From CBDBBY01 sp965203795 (lineage in GTDB: Bacteria > Pseudomonadota > Alphaproteobacteria > Rhodobacterales > Rhodobacteraceae): a stretch of DNA of 64,000 nt. The notes beneath the pieces were generated by a model. The model made no database searches. It had not been told where the DNA came from and worked only from the letters and a program-made list of their open reading frames with translations. Both the position numbers and the translations under genes were made by a program. The stretch covers positions 3,872,576 to 3,936,575 of the forward strand of contig OZ241915.1 in assembly GCA_965203795.1 (NCBI GenBank), in the 5' to 3' direction. Of the stretch, positions 25,968-33,954 are shown in pieces. Position 1 is the first letter of the stretch. Every line of letters begins with the position of its first letter.

Positions 25968-27331
25968 TTCGTTCGGGAGCGGAGGATGGCGCGCAGCGCC
26001 TCGTAGTCGGTCTTGCCGGACGGAAGAAGCGGCCAGTTGGACAGCGGGATTATATGCTTGGGCGCTTCCGGGGCTCCAAGCTCCGCCCGGCAGGCCCGTT
26101 CCAGGCGTTCTCTGGAACGGCGATTACCTCGCAGGCGCACGAAGGCCATGAGGCAATGCCCGCGCTTCGCGTCCGCAACCGGAAGCGCCGCGGCTTCGGC
26201 CACGCCTTCCTGGGCAAGCAAAAACAGCTCCGCCCGTTCCGGATGGACGTTCACGTCGGCAATCTGGACCATCCGGTCCGTCCGTCCGGCAAGGAACAAA
26301 TTTCCTTCGCCGTCCAGCCTGCCTGTTTCCCCGGTCGCAATCCAGTCGCCGTCCCGGTTCGCGAAGCCGGAATGCGGTTCGGCATAGTCGATGAAGACAT
26401 AGGGGCTCTGGACCTGAATCTCGCCGGGCGCATCCGCCGGGGCAGCCGCGGATCGCTTGATCCGGATTTCGACGCCCGGATAGGCTTTGCCCACGGACTC
26501 CGGAGGCGTTTCGCCGGTGCCAATGGCGACGAAGCTCGTTTCCGCCGTGCCGTAGAATTCGTGCAGTTCGGCGCCCGGGAACAATCCGGCGCATCCGGCA
26601 CGAAGGCCGGGGTCCAGCTTGGACCCGCCGACCATGACCTTCCGCATGCTCGAAACAGGCCGGCCCCGGCCTCGGGCGAACGGGTCCAAAAGCACGCGCA
26701 GCTGCGTGGGCGTTGCATAGAGAACGGTTGCCCGGCTGTCCGACAAGCCTGAGAGCTGCGCGCCGGGGCTCTGGCCTGACAGGTCGTGAAGCCGGGCTCC
26801 GAGAAACAGCGCCTCCAGAGCGCCGTAAAGCGAAAGCGAGTGCGCCAGCCTGCCCAGAATGGCGAATTCGTCCGAGGCTCCGAACTCCAGCATGCGCGCG
26901 TTTTCGCGGAACGACCGGATCCAGGACAAATGGGTGCGCCTGATCCGCCGGGGAACGCCGGCGCTTCCGGAGGTTTCGCACTGGAACAAGCGCCCAGGTT
27001 CGCTTTCCTCGCGTTTGTTTTCAGACGGGCGTTGGATTCCGCTTTCCGCATTGACGGAGGGTGCTGCCGCGCTGTTCGGACGTTCCCCGGTTATGCAAAA
27101 CTCCGCCCCGCGGCGAATTGCGGCGAACATCCGCAGATAGGTTTCGGGCAGGTTGCGTCCGCTTCCGGCCGCAATGAATTCGACTTCGGCACTTGGCGGC
27201 GGATGCGCGGGCGAGTGCGGCTCGGCATCGGTTGCAGCCCCGTCAAGCCGGAACCCTCGCCCGAAGACCTCGGCGCCGGGATGCCACGCGAACGACTCAT
27301 CGGTCGCAGGCTGGTCACCGTCGCGGCGCAT
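25964..27331 (-). CDS. AMP-dependent acyl-CoA synthetase/ligase-like protein
   Basis: ATG at 27331 follows caggaaaagcg; 455 residues, on the short side. Adenylation motifs: ETSGSAGVPRRIRRTH (P-loop-like, with Arg for the usual Lys), ELHEFYGTAETSFVAIG (A5), GETGRLDGEGNLFLAGRTDR (A7/A8 region) and LLPSGKTDYEALRA near the end with the A10 Lys. It should activate a carboxylic acid to acyl-AMP. Its stop overlaps the thiolase start. An in-frame ATG at 27364 is possible. Substrate unknown. Confidence 0.82.
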   Translation of the reverse strand: MRRDGDQPATDESFAWHPGAEVFGRGFRLDGAATDAEPHSPAHPPPSAEVEFIAAGSGRNLPETYLRMFAAIRRGAEFCITGERPNSAAAPSVNAESGIQRPSENKREESEPGRLFQCETSGSAGVPRRIRRTHLSWIRSFRENARMLEFGASDEFAILGRLAHSLSLYGALEALFLGARLHDLSGQSPGAQLSGLSDSRATVLYATPTQLRVLLDPFARGRGRPVSSMRKVMVGGSKLDPGLRAGCAGLFPGAELHEFYGTAETSFVAIGTGETPPESVGKAYPGVEIRIKRSAAAPADAPGEIQVQSPYVFIDYAEPHSGFANRDGDWIATGETGRLDGEGNLFLAGRTDRMVQIADVNVHPERAELFLLAQEGVAEAAALPVADAKRGHCLMAFVRLRGNRRSRERLERACRAELGAPEAPKHIIPLSNWPLLPSGKTDYEALRAILRSRTK

Positions 27332-27632
27332 CGCTTTTCCTGCCGGTTCATGCTGAAGGTGCATTGCGGCACGGGGCTTAGCCCCAATCCCGGAAATAGG
27401 GAATTGCCGCTGTCTCGCTTGGCAGCCGCAACTATCGCGTTGAACGCCCGATGCGATGGGGCAATCTGCGGCCCGACACCTTGCGGATTCGGCGCACCGG
27501 GAACGGAACGTCCCGGCTGACGGGGCGTTGTCGTTCGGAGGCGTGTCCGGGCGGCCCGAGCGCAAAATGGAGGCTCGTGGAACAATGCTGGATTGCGAAG
27601 GCTTTTTCGAGCTTGAGCCTGCCCCGTGCAGT

Positions 27633-28682
27633 ATGAACGATCTGGAAACGCCGACGCCTGTGGTCGACCTCAATGTCGTCGAGCGCAATGCTGCGCGCTG
27701 GCAGACGCGATGCGACGGGCTGGGGCTGGCGAACCGGCCGCATATCAAAACGCACAAGCTCGCGCCGCTGGCCAAGTACCAGATGGCGCTCGGCGCTTGC
27801 GGCATCACCGTGCAGACCGTCGGCGAAGCCGAAGTCATGGCCCGCGCCGGCCTCTCCGACATCCTGCTGACTTTCAACATCGTGGGCCGTTCCAAACTCG
27901 CCCGGCTTTCGCAGCTCCGGCGCCGCGTGGAAATCAAGGTCGTGGCGGACAACGCCGCCGTCGTGGAGGGTCTCGGCGATGCAGGGACGCATTCGGGATC
28001 GCCCATCGGCGTCCTTGTCGAGTGCGACACCGGCTATGCCCGGAACGGCGTTCAGAGCCCGTCGGAGGCGGCGGCGCTGGCCAGGCTGATTGATGGGGCG
28101 CCGGGAGTCCGGTACGCGGGGCTGATGACGTTTCCTGCGACGGGAATGCGCCGCGAGGCCGCGGAATTCCTCGGCGAGGCGAAGAGGCTCGCGGAGGAAG
28201 CGGGACTGGAAACGGAATGCGTATCGACCGGCGGCACGCCCGACATGTGGAGCGACGACGGATTGGCAATCGCCGCGGAGTACCGGGCAGGAACCTACAT
28301 TTACAACGACCGCTCGCTCCTCGGCGGAACAAATGTCGACGAGGCCGATTGCGCCCTCGACGTGCTTGCGACCGTGGTCAGCCGACCAACGGGCGATCGC
28401 GCGGTTCTGGATACGGGATCCAAGGCGCTGACCAGCGACCTGCTGGGGCTGGAGGGATTCGGCTGCCAGCGGGGAACGGGCGCGATCGTCTACGCGGTAA
28501 GCGAAGAGCACGGCTTGCTGGACGTTCGCGGCTTGGAGTCGCCGCCGGAAGTCGGCGACATGGTCCGCATCATCCCCAACCATGTTTGCCCGGTAAGCAA
28601 CCTGTTCGACAGGATCGCAGTGGCAAGGTCCGGCGAGATTCTGGGGATGGCGCGCGTGGACGCGCGGGGGCGGAGCCAATAG
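27633..28682 (+). CDS. PLP-dependent fold-III enzyme, D-threonine aldolase/D-serine dehydratase-like
   Basis: 349 residues from ATG at 27633 (MNDLETPTPVVDLNVVERNA), the usual family start; earlier in-frame starts lack support. The PLP Lys is in RPHIKTHKLAPLAKYQM. The C-terminal domain shows RAGTYIYNDRSL, VLDTGSKALTSD and, as expected for the metal site of the family, IIPNHVCPVSNLFD (HxC). Such enzymes cleave or dehydrate D-hydroxy amino acids. A D-aminoacylase is convergent next to it, suggesting a small D-amino-acid utilisation set. Ends in TAG. Confidence 0.9.
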   Translation: MNDLETPTPVVDLNVVERNAARWQTRCDGLGLANRPHIKTHKLAPLAKYQMALGACGITVQTVGEAEVMARAGLSDILLTFNIVGRSKLARLSQLRRRVEIKVVADNAAVVEGLGDAGTHSGSPIGVLVECDTGYARNGVQSPSEAAALARLIDGAPGVRYAGLMTFPATGMRREAAEFLGEAKRLAEEAGLETECVSTGGTPDMWSDDGLAIAAEYRAGTYIYNDRSLLGGTNVDEADCALDVLATVVSRPTGDRAVLDTGSKALTSDLLGLEGFGCQRGTGAIVYAVSEEHGLLDVRGLESPPEVGDMVRIIPNHVCPVSNLFDRIAVARSGEILGMARVDARGRSQ

Positions 28683-28694
28683 GGGGCGTAGACG

Positions 28695-30185
28695 TCAGTT
28701 CCGCCGCCGGGACCAGCTCCTTCGGCCGGTAAGCAGCCGTCCGGTCCCTGCGCCGGTGGCTTCGCCGTTTTCGAGTACCAATGAACCGTTGACCATGACG
28801 GAAACAATTCCTTCCGCCCGCCGCTTCGGATCGTCGTACGTGGCGGTGTCGCGAATGCGGTCGGGGTCGAAAACCACCAGATCCGCGGCGCAGCCGGGAG
28901 CGATTCGGCCCCGGTCGGAAAGCCCGAAAACTTCGGCAGTCAGGCCCGTCATTTTGCGGATGGCGGTTTCCATGGGAAACAATTCCAGCTCCCGCGCGTA
29001 TTTGCCGATGACTCTGGGGAACGTTCCCCAGAGCCGCGGATGGGGATGCTCGTCATGCGGAAGCCCGTCGGAACCGATCATCGAGAGCTCGGACTTCATC
29101 ACCCGCTGCACGTCGTCCTCGCGCATCTGGAAATAGATCGCTCCGGCGGGCTGCAGCCTGCGGGCCGCGTCGAGAAGCGACACGCCCCAATCGTCTGCGA
29201 TGTCGGCGAGGTCGCGCCCTCGCTCCTCCGGATGCGCCCGGGACCAGGTGACCATGATGCGGATTCTATCGGTCACCAGGTCTTCCCTCAGGTTGGTGGA
29301 GCCGGCGGTGTAGGGGTAGACGTCGAAATTGACCGGGATATCGCGGGAGAGCCTCTCAAGGAACCTGACGGTTTCGGCCGTGCGGCCCCAGTTGTCGACG
29401 CCGGCGCATTTGTGGTGGGAGATGACAAGCGGAATCCGCGCCCGCGAAGAGGTCTCGGCGGATTCATTGATGCTGCTCATGACGGCGGCGGATTCGTCGC
29501 GCATGTGCGTCGCGTAGACTCCGCCGGCGCCGGAGAATTCCTGCGCGACGGCGACGACTTCGTCCGCGTCCGCCGCCTCGTTGGTCGGGTAGAACAGGCC
29601 GGTCGAAAATCCGCTTGCTCCATTCTCCATGCATTCTCGCGCGAGTCTCCGCATGGCGTCGGCCTCGCTATCCGTTGCGCGCCGGGAGATATCGCCCATC
29701 GCCGCGAGGCGAAGCGCCGAATGCCCGATCAAGGCCACGACGTTCACGCTCGGCTTGGCCGACGCCAGACGCTCCGCATAGGATTTCATCGTGGGGAACT
29801 CGTACGCCTCCCGGCCGCCGAGCAGATTCATCGGCGGCGGCGGTTCGCCGTCGAACAGGACCGGCACCAGCGAAATGCCGCAATTGCCGACGACGACAGT
29901 CGTTACCCCCTGGCTGACCTTCGGCACCATCGCCGGGTCGTCGAGAACGATCCGGTCGTCGTGGGTGTGGGCGTCAATGAACCCCGGGGCGACGGCAGCG
30001 CCGTCCAAGTCCAGCTCGCGCATCCCGCTGGACAGCTCAAGAGACCCCGGTCGGCCGACAGCAACAATGCGGTTGCCGCTCACAATCAGTTCGCCCGGGA
30101 AAGGCTTTCGGCCGGATCCGTCGAATACGCGCGCGTTGCTGATCATCGCGGAGTCCGCGCCTCCGCCGCAAAAGCTGCCATCCAT
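28695..30185 (-). CDS. N-acyl-D-amino-acid deacylase (D-aminoacylase, amidohydrolase fold)
   Basis: 496 residues from ATG at 30185 (gcgaggccgtt upstream); ATG at 30146 is an alternative closer to the family start. Metal and substrate motifs: APGFIDAHTHDDRIVLDDPA, VVVGNCGISLVPV, IPLVISHHKCAGV and MIGSDGLPHDEHPHPRLWGT. It hydrolyses N-acyl-D-amino acids to D-amino acids, fitting the neighbouring PLP enzyme. Length is normal and no damage is seen. Divergent from ecsC across about 315 bases. Confidence 0.93.
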   Translation of the reverse strand: MDGSFCGGGADSAMISNARVFDGSGRKPFPGELIVSGNRIVAVGRPGSLELSSGMRELDLDGAAVAPGFIDAHTHDDRIVLDDPAMVPKVSQGVTTVVVGNCGISLVPVLFDGEPPPPMNLLGGREAYEFPTMKSYAERLASAKPSVNVVALIGHSALRLAAMGDISRRATDSEADAMRRLARECMENGASGFSTGLFYPTNEAADADEVVAVAQEFSGAGGVYATHMRDESAAVMSSINESAETSSRARIPLVISHHKCAGVDNWGRTAETVRFLERLSRDIPVNFDVYPYTAGSTNLREDLVTDRIRIMVTWSRAHPEERGRDLADIADDWGVSLLDAARRLQPAGAIYFQMREDDVQRVMKSELSMIGSDGLPHDEHPHPRLWGTFPRVIGKYARELELFPMETAIRKMTGLTAEVFGLSDRGRIAPGCAADLVVFDPDRIRDTATYDDPKRRAEGIVSVMVNGSLVLENGEATGAGTGRLLTGRRSWSRRRN

Positions 30186-30500
30186 AACGGCCTCGCTTCC
30201 CGGATCCGTGTGCCGGACCGGACTTGAGTACGACAGCGGCAAAATAAGGCCGGGTTCAGTGATTTGGCAAACTGGCGGCCCGAACCGCGAACTGCCGGTT
30301 CTGAAGTTCGCATCAACCGGCATCAGGATTCCGCACGATGCGCGGGACGACGCGGACGCCATCCGGCTCGGCGGCGGAACGATTGACGAGGGGCGGGGTT
30401 GTTCCGCGGCATGTCGCGCACAATATTGAGTCTTGCGGGACGGAAGGCCCGCGGCCGGAACTCGGCTTCCGGCGCACGTTCCTGGTTCAAGGAGGAAGAC
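30186..30500. other. Divergent intergenic region, D-aminoacylase / EcsC
   Basis: About 315 bases that must hold two divergent promoters. I see the strong aaggagga ribosome site before 30501 but no convincing sigma70 boxes or operators. Confidence 0.4.
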
Positions 30501-31316
30501 ATGCCCGAGGAGCGCTTGCCGCAGACAGATCTGGCCCACGATGTCCGGCCCATTGCCGAACGCTACGTCAAAGCGAACGGCTTGCTGATCAGAGGTCTGA
30601 ACAAGGTCGCCAAATCGCTGGCGTCCGGCGGGCTGCCGGATCTGATCCCGGACACAGTGAAATCGACGGTTTCGGATGCCGTCGAGGTGTCGCTGAAGCA
30701 TGTCTACGACGCTGCCGAGTTCACGCAGCCCAGCGACATATCCGCCGAGCAGGGCGCGTCGGCATCGAAGATTCCGGAAGCTCTGAAGCTCCACAAGCGC
30801 CCGGAGTTCAATCAGGCGGCGGCCACGATAGTCGGCGGCTTCGGCGGCGCGGGCGGACTGCCGACCACGATCGCCGAGCTTCCGGTAACGATCGGACTGA
30901 TATTCAGGGAGATCCAGCTGGTCTCCAAGCAGTACGGAAGGGATCCGGGTTCCGAAACGGCGAAGCGGGAATGCCTTGCCGTGTTCCTCACCGGAACGCC
31001 GCTGGAGAATGACGACGAGCTTGAATTCGGGTTCATCGGCGCCCGGGTCGCGCTGGAAGGCGCGACGATTCATGGCCTGATTTCAAGGATTGCGCCTCAG
31101 CTTCTGCGGGTTCTTGGACCCAAGCTGGTGTCTCCGCCCGTGGTCGGCGCGGTCGCGGGCGCAGGGCTGAACTACGTCTACATCAACTACTACCGCGAGC
31201 TGGCGCATGTGAATTTCCAGCTCGACGGGCTGTCGAGGATCCATGGCGACGCGGATGTCGTTCAGGAGTTCAGGCGGCAGGCCGAAGGACTCAGAGGCAA
31301 GCGGTCGGCAATATGA
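30501..31316 (+). CDS. EcsC family protein
   Basis: ATG at 30501 follows caaggaggaagac. 271 residues. The EcsC hallmark Gly-rich segment is present: AAATIVGGFGGAGGLPTTIA with ELPVTIGLIFREIQLVSKQY, followed by ECLAVFLTG and a C-terminal GAVAGAGLNYVYINYYRELA. EcsC-domain proteins are membrane-associated and of unclear function; a link to protease or ABC-exporter systems is known only for the Bacillus namesake. No damage seen. Confidence 0.88.
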   Translation: MPEERLPQTDLAHDVRPIAERYVKANGLLIRGLNKVAKSLASGGLPDLIPDTVKSTVSDAVEVSLKHVYDAAEFTQPSDISAEQGASASKIPEALKLHKRPEFNQAAATIVGGFGGAGGLPTTIAELPVTIGLIFREIQLVSKQYGRDPGSETAKRECLAVFLTGTPLENDDELEFGFIGARVALEGATIHGLISRIAPQLLRVLGPKLVSPPVVGAVAGAGLNYVYINYYRELAHVNFQLDGLSRIHGDADVVQEFRRQAEGLRGKRSAI

Positions 31317-31404
31317 TCAGAGTCGGCGCATCGAACCGTCTTGGCCGGAAAGCTTGGATCAAGGGCGGGTTGGCCGGGAGCCCGGATTCTACGTCGGCGA
31401 GTGG

Positions 31405-31625
31405 GACCCGGGTGGCCAAGGCACGCTGAATTCGAATGTCTGCAGCCCTTTGACGCTTGGCTTGAAGGCGAGCAAGTGCCGGTCAGGGCCATCGTTTCCC
31501 ATGCCCGGCTTGGCCGACGTGAAGCACAGGGCGTCGAGGCCTTCGTCGCCGAACACAAAGCTGGTCGGGCGCTTTGCCGACAACTCCACTACTTGGTCGA
31601 GGTGCGTCGGATCGGGCGTCGGGAG
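31405..31625 (-). pseudogene. 3' relic of an SMP-30/gluconolactonase gene
   Basis: The minus strand reads DQVVELSAKRPTSFVFGDEG, LDALCFTSAKPGMGNDGPDR and HLLAFKPSVKGLQTFEF, matching DQVVDLPATRPTSVAFGGED, LDTLYVTSARTGTGDDGPDG and HLFAVKPGVKGLPTFEF of the intact gene at 34160-35050. Only the last ~70 codons remain, without a start. It is a decayed partial duplicate lying about 2.7 kb from the parent gene, in the same orientation. Confidence 0.85.
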
Positions 31626-32045
31626 GACGCTCGATTCAGCGTCGGGGCTTCAACCGGGCCCGGCCGGCCGGAATTCGCCACCGGCTGGCTTCAGCATAGG
31701 CTTCAGTCCAGCGGGACTCGAAGACTTTGCGGCGACGGTTGCGTTCAGCAGCCTGCTGCTTGACTGCTGCCAGCGTCGCTTCTGCGAAGCGGGAGCCGCG
31801 CTTGATCGCGTGCATTGAAGGCCTCTTGGCCGTTCGCGTGCGCAAGCAAGTCGGGAGACCGAGGCGTTCGCAAATCTCCATTCGTTTAGGGAAGTGCGTT
31901 GGAAAGGATGGTGCAACCGGCGCGGAACGTTCGTGAAGTCGCGCCATCGACAATCCGGGAGACATCCGGTGCCTCGGATTGGCAGGAATCTTCGATAAAC
32001 CGGATAGACCAGTTTCTTTCTCGAAGCGGAAACGGATAGCAAAAA
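31626..32045. other. Stretch without a recognised gene
   Basis: About 420 bases. A minus-strand frame (31636-31965) contains MHAIKRGSRFAEATLAAVKQ, which has coding-like composition but no recognised family and no clear ribosome site. No repeats or RNA genes seen. Confidence 0.3.
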
Positions 32046-32282
32046 ATGGAAATCACCCTAACAACGGTCGCCGGGTTTGTAGTGTTTTTGCTTGCCATTT
32101 TCTTTATGGTCCGGAGAATGCGAAAAGGCGCAAGTTCCGACGCTGCGTCAGACTCCGAACACGTCGCCGCCGATGCCGAGAATCAAAAGAAAAAATCCGG
32201 CTGCGGAACAGTGATGATCAAGATCGCCTATTTTATCATTGTCGTAGGGATAGTTATTCTGGTTTTGAGATTTACAACTTGA
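32046..32282 (+). CDS. Small two-segment membrane protein (78 aa)
   Basis: Starts MEITLTTVAGFVVFLLAIFF, a membrane segment, followed by a basic turn (MVRRMRKG), an acidic hydrophilic stretch (ASDSEHVAADAENQKKKSG) and a second segment (IAYFIIVVGIVILVLRFTT). The composition is AT-richer than the flanks. The ribosome site is weak (ggatagcaaaaa). Topology suggests both ends at the same side. Function unknown. Confidence 0.5.
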   Translation: MEITLTTVAGFVVFLLAIFFMVRRMRKGASSDAASDSEHVAADAENQKKKSGCGTVMIKIAYFIIVVGIVILVLRFTT

Positions 32283-32382
32283 TGCGTGCGGGAATAGAAC
32301 ACAGAAGCGGATGAGACATCCGGATTTCGCCAATAAGTTGAGGTGAATGTATTTTGCTACGCATGCCCGCTCGGTCAGCCGC

Positions 32383-33006
32383 TCACCAGCCTGCAAGCTT
32401 CCGGAAATTCGTTCCCGGAATCAGGTCCGGCAACTGCGCTTTCCGCAGCACGTCGGGCCGGATGGGGCGTACGAAATGGGCATGCACACAAAGCGCATCG
32501 GACTTCTGCTCAGGCCGAGGCTTCACTAGGCCAATCCTCTTGCCGCGATGCTGCTTGACTAAACGCATCGCCTCAGCCAAGTCGCTGTCATTGCTGACCA
32601 CGATAGCGCATTCGTAGCGGTCCAACCAGCAATCGTTTAGCAGGTGCACGGCTAAATTCACATCTGAGCCCTTTTCCTCGGTCTTGAGCACCTCCGCCGT
32701 TCGGCGGTCATTGGTTCGGTCAGCCAATGGCAAGCGTACCTTGTGGTGCCGGAAATGTCCGAAATATGCCTTTACCTTGAGCCGGAAATGCCGCCGTGCT
32801 TGAAGATAGACGTCCTAGCGCTGTGGCTTCGAAGGATAATCGGGCGTGGCCGAAACTTTTGCCATGAAGTACTTTACAGCAACAATCTCATGTTTCGGCT
32901 GTAGCACGACCTTGGACAGAACTACCAAGTCAAACTATTTCCACGAAGTGTCCCTAAGGCAGCCGTAATAGAGGTTGAACTCGTCCACATGGACGATTGT
33001 GCGCAT
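32383..33006 (-). pseudogene. NYN-domain (PIN-like RNase, DUF88/LabA type) gene with two amber codons
   Basis: From ATG at 33006: MRTIVHVDEFNLYYGCLRDT, SWK, TAG, FDLV, later PQR, TAG, DVYLQA, then KTEEKGSDVNLAVHLLNDCW and CAIVVSNDSDLAEAMRLVKQ. These are NYN landmarks: the first-strand Asp with FNLYYG, then KGSDVNLA and SNDSD, the acidic residues of the PIN-like active site. The two TAGs sit where Trp and Gln are expected, so each is a single transition. Otherwise all 207 codons keep frame, implying recent loss or suppression. An intrinsic terminator ends only 11 bases before the ATG and no Shine-Dalgarno is present. Confidence 0.85.
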
Positions 33007-33017
33007 TGCTGTTCGCC

Positions 33018-33050
33018 AAAAAAGCGGGGGCCTCCCGAGGGAGGCCCCGC
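33018..33050 (-). terminator. Intrinsic terminator of small RNA copy 1
   Basis: Minus strand: gcggggcctccc, loop tc, gggaggcccccgc, then six T. A stem of at least ten G:C-rich pairs followed by a U-run; 11 bases before the NYN ATG. Confidence 0.85.
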
Positions 33051-33081
33051 ACCCTGAGGCCGAAGCCCACAGGGAGGGATT
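33018..33081 (-). ncRNA. Putative small RNA, copy 1
   Basis: Predicted ~64-nt transcript starting about seven bases after the -10 box. A 5' hairpin is formed by ccctg/caggg with inner ggc-ttcg-gcc (a stable UUCG tetraloop), followed directly by the terminator hairpin. Start is inferred from promoter position. It stands just before the NYN pseudogene. It could be a free RNA, a type III-like antitoxin, or the aborted leader of the NYN message. Confidence 0.6.
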
Positions 33082-33087
33082 AATATC

Positions 33088-33116
33088 CGTTTATGCTGAG
33101 CATTACGGAACGTCAA
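33088..33116 (-). promoter_or_regulatory. Sigma70-like promoter of small RNA copy 1
   Basis: -35 ttgacg (33111-33116), 17-bp spacer, -10 taaacg (33088-33093). The -10 is the weakest of the three copies. Confidence 0.55.
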
Positions 33117-33186
33117 GAAGTGTTTTGTGTCTGACGGGACCTCCCTGCAATTCCGTCATGTCCCGTTCCGATTTGTGCTGAATTCA

Positions 33187-33280
33187 TCACAGCCTGTCGA
33201 TCAGCACGTCCTTGGACAACGTGTCGTAAAGGCAGCCACAATAGAGGTTGAACCCGTCCACGTGGACGATTGTACAGCAT
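33187..33280 (-). pseudogene. NYN gene 5' fragment, copy 2
   Basis: After the second terminator the sequence reads TIVHVDGFNLYCGCLYDTLS, then KDVLIDRL and stop. An extra base after the ATG (atgctgtacaatc against atgcgcacaatc) puts the start codon out of frame. Only the first ~30 codons exist, with a short internal deletion relative to copy 1. Confidence 0.75.
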
Positions 33281-33291
33281 AGCTATCCGCT

Positions 33292-33323
33292 AAAAAAGCA
33301 AGGGCCTCCCGAGGGAGGCCCTG
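33292..33323 (-). terminator. Intrinsic terminator of small RNA copy 2
   Basis: Minus strand: cagggcctccc, loop tc, gggaggcccttg, then six T. The outermost pairs differ from copy 1 but pairing is preserved. Confidence 0.85.
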
Positions 33324-33354
33324 CACCCTGAGGCCGGAGGCATCAGGGGCGGTT
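33292..33354 (-). ncRNA. Putative small RNA, copy 2
   Basis: Predicted ~63 nt. The 5' hairpin pairs ccctga with tcaggg and has an inner gcc/ggc; loop sequence differs from copies 1 and 3 while pairing is kept. It has the best promoter of the three. Confidence 0.6.
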
Positions 33355-33360
33355 GGTACT

Positions 33361-33389
33361 CGATTATGCAGGACAGCACGGAATGTCAA
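33361..33389 (-). promoter_or_regulatory. Sigma70-like promoter of small RNA copy 2
   Basis: -35 ttgaca, a perfect consensus (33384-33389), 17-bp spacer, -10 taatcg (33361-33366), within cataatcg. Confidence 0.7.
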
Positions 33390-33460
33390 GAAGTATTTTT
33401 GTGCCTGACCGAACTCCGTATAATTTCGCACCGTCCCTGTTCCGATTTGTGCTGAATTCA

Positions 33461-33553
33461 TCACAGCCTGTCGATCAGCACGCCCTTGGACAACGTGTCG
33501 TAAAGGCAGCCACAATAGAGGTTGAACCCGTCCACATGGACAATTGTGCGCGT
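33461..33553 (-). pseudogene. NYN gene 5' fragment, copy 3
   Basis: Reads TRTIVHVDGFNLYCGCLYDT, then LSKGVLIDRL and stop. The start codon is ACG in place of ATG. It is a ~30-codon fragment like copy 2. Confidence 0.75.
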
Positions 33554-33564
33554 AGCTGTCCGAC

Positions 33565-33597
33565 AAAAAAGCAGGGGCCTCCCGAGGGAGGCCCCGC
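33565..33597 (-). terminator. Intrinsic terminator of small RNA copy 3
   Basis: Minus strand: gcggggcctccc, loop tc, gggaggcccctgc, then six T. Ten perfect pairs in the core. Confidence 0.85.
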
Positions 33598-33627
33598 ACC
33601 CTGAGACCGAAGCCAACAGGGGGGATT
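33565..33627 (-). ncRNA. Putative small RNA, copy 3
   Basis: Predicted ~63 nt. 5' hairpin ccctg/caggg with inner ggc-ttcg-gtc: the UUCG loop is kept and one pair changes from C:G to a G:U wobble, evidence that pairing is constrained. Confidence 0.6.
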
Positions 33628-33633
33628 GGCACC

Positions 33634-33662
33634 TGATTATGCGGGGCAATGCGGAATGTAAA
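33634..33662 (-). promoter_or_regulatory. Sigma70-like promoter of small RNA copy 3
   Basis: -35 tttaca (33657-33662), 17-bp spacer, -10 taatca (33634-33639). Confidence 0.6.
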
Positions 33663-33954
33663 GAAGTGTTTTGCGCCTGACCGGCCCTCCCTGCAATTTT
33701 GCCACGTTCCGTTCCGTTTGCGGTGACTTCATCACACCTGCACTCAGCATGTGCCCGCCGCATCGGCGCAGGGGTCGGCTCCGCCTTGCCGCGGCGTATC
33801 CAATCATTGCCGCCATTGCCTGCAAGCTGGATCGCGTGATCCATTCGGTCCAAGTGAAGCGCAAGTCTTCCACGGCCACCGGAACCGGTTGCCAAGAGAT
33901 CGTGGTGCGCAGGAGCGCTCCAAGCTGGGTCCGCACGGCGAAGGGATGCGGCAT

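Larger units (their letters stand above)
32970..33725 (-). repeat. Three tandem ~274-bp repeats, each promoter-sRNA-terminator-NYN 5' end
   Basis: The T-runs of the three terminators are at 33018, 33292 and 33565, giving periods of 274 and 273 bases. Each unit holds, in minus-strand order, a conserved upstream block (gatgaattcagcac in two copies), a promoter, a ~63-nt RNA, a terminator, and the first codons of a NYN gene. Promoter spacing, hairpin stems and terminator are the best conserved parts. Unit 1 leads into the complete (mutated) NYN gene; units 2 and 3 end after about 30 codons. Confidence 0.85.

Noticed and set aside
27332..28030. Upstream extension of the AMP-ligase frame to 688 codons
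   Set aside because: The extension overlaps the D-threonine-aldolase-like gene antisense and carries no adenylation-domain sense; a ribosome site supports the start at 27331.
32970..33725. CRISPR array as explanation of the three repeats
   Set aside because: Units are about 274 bp with promoter, RNA and terminator parts and no short-repeat/spacer pattern.
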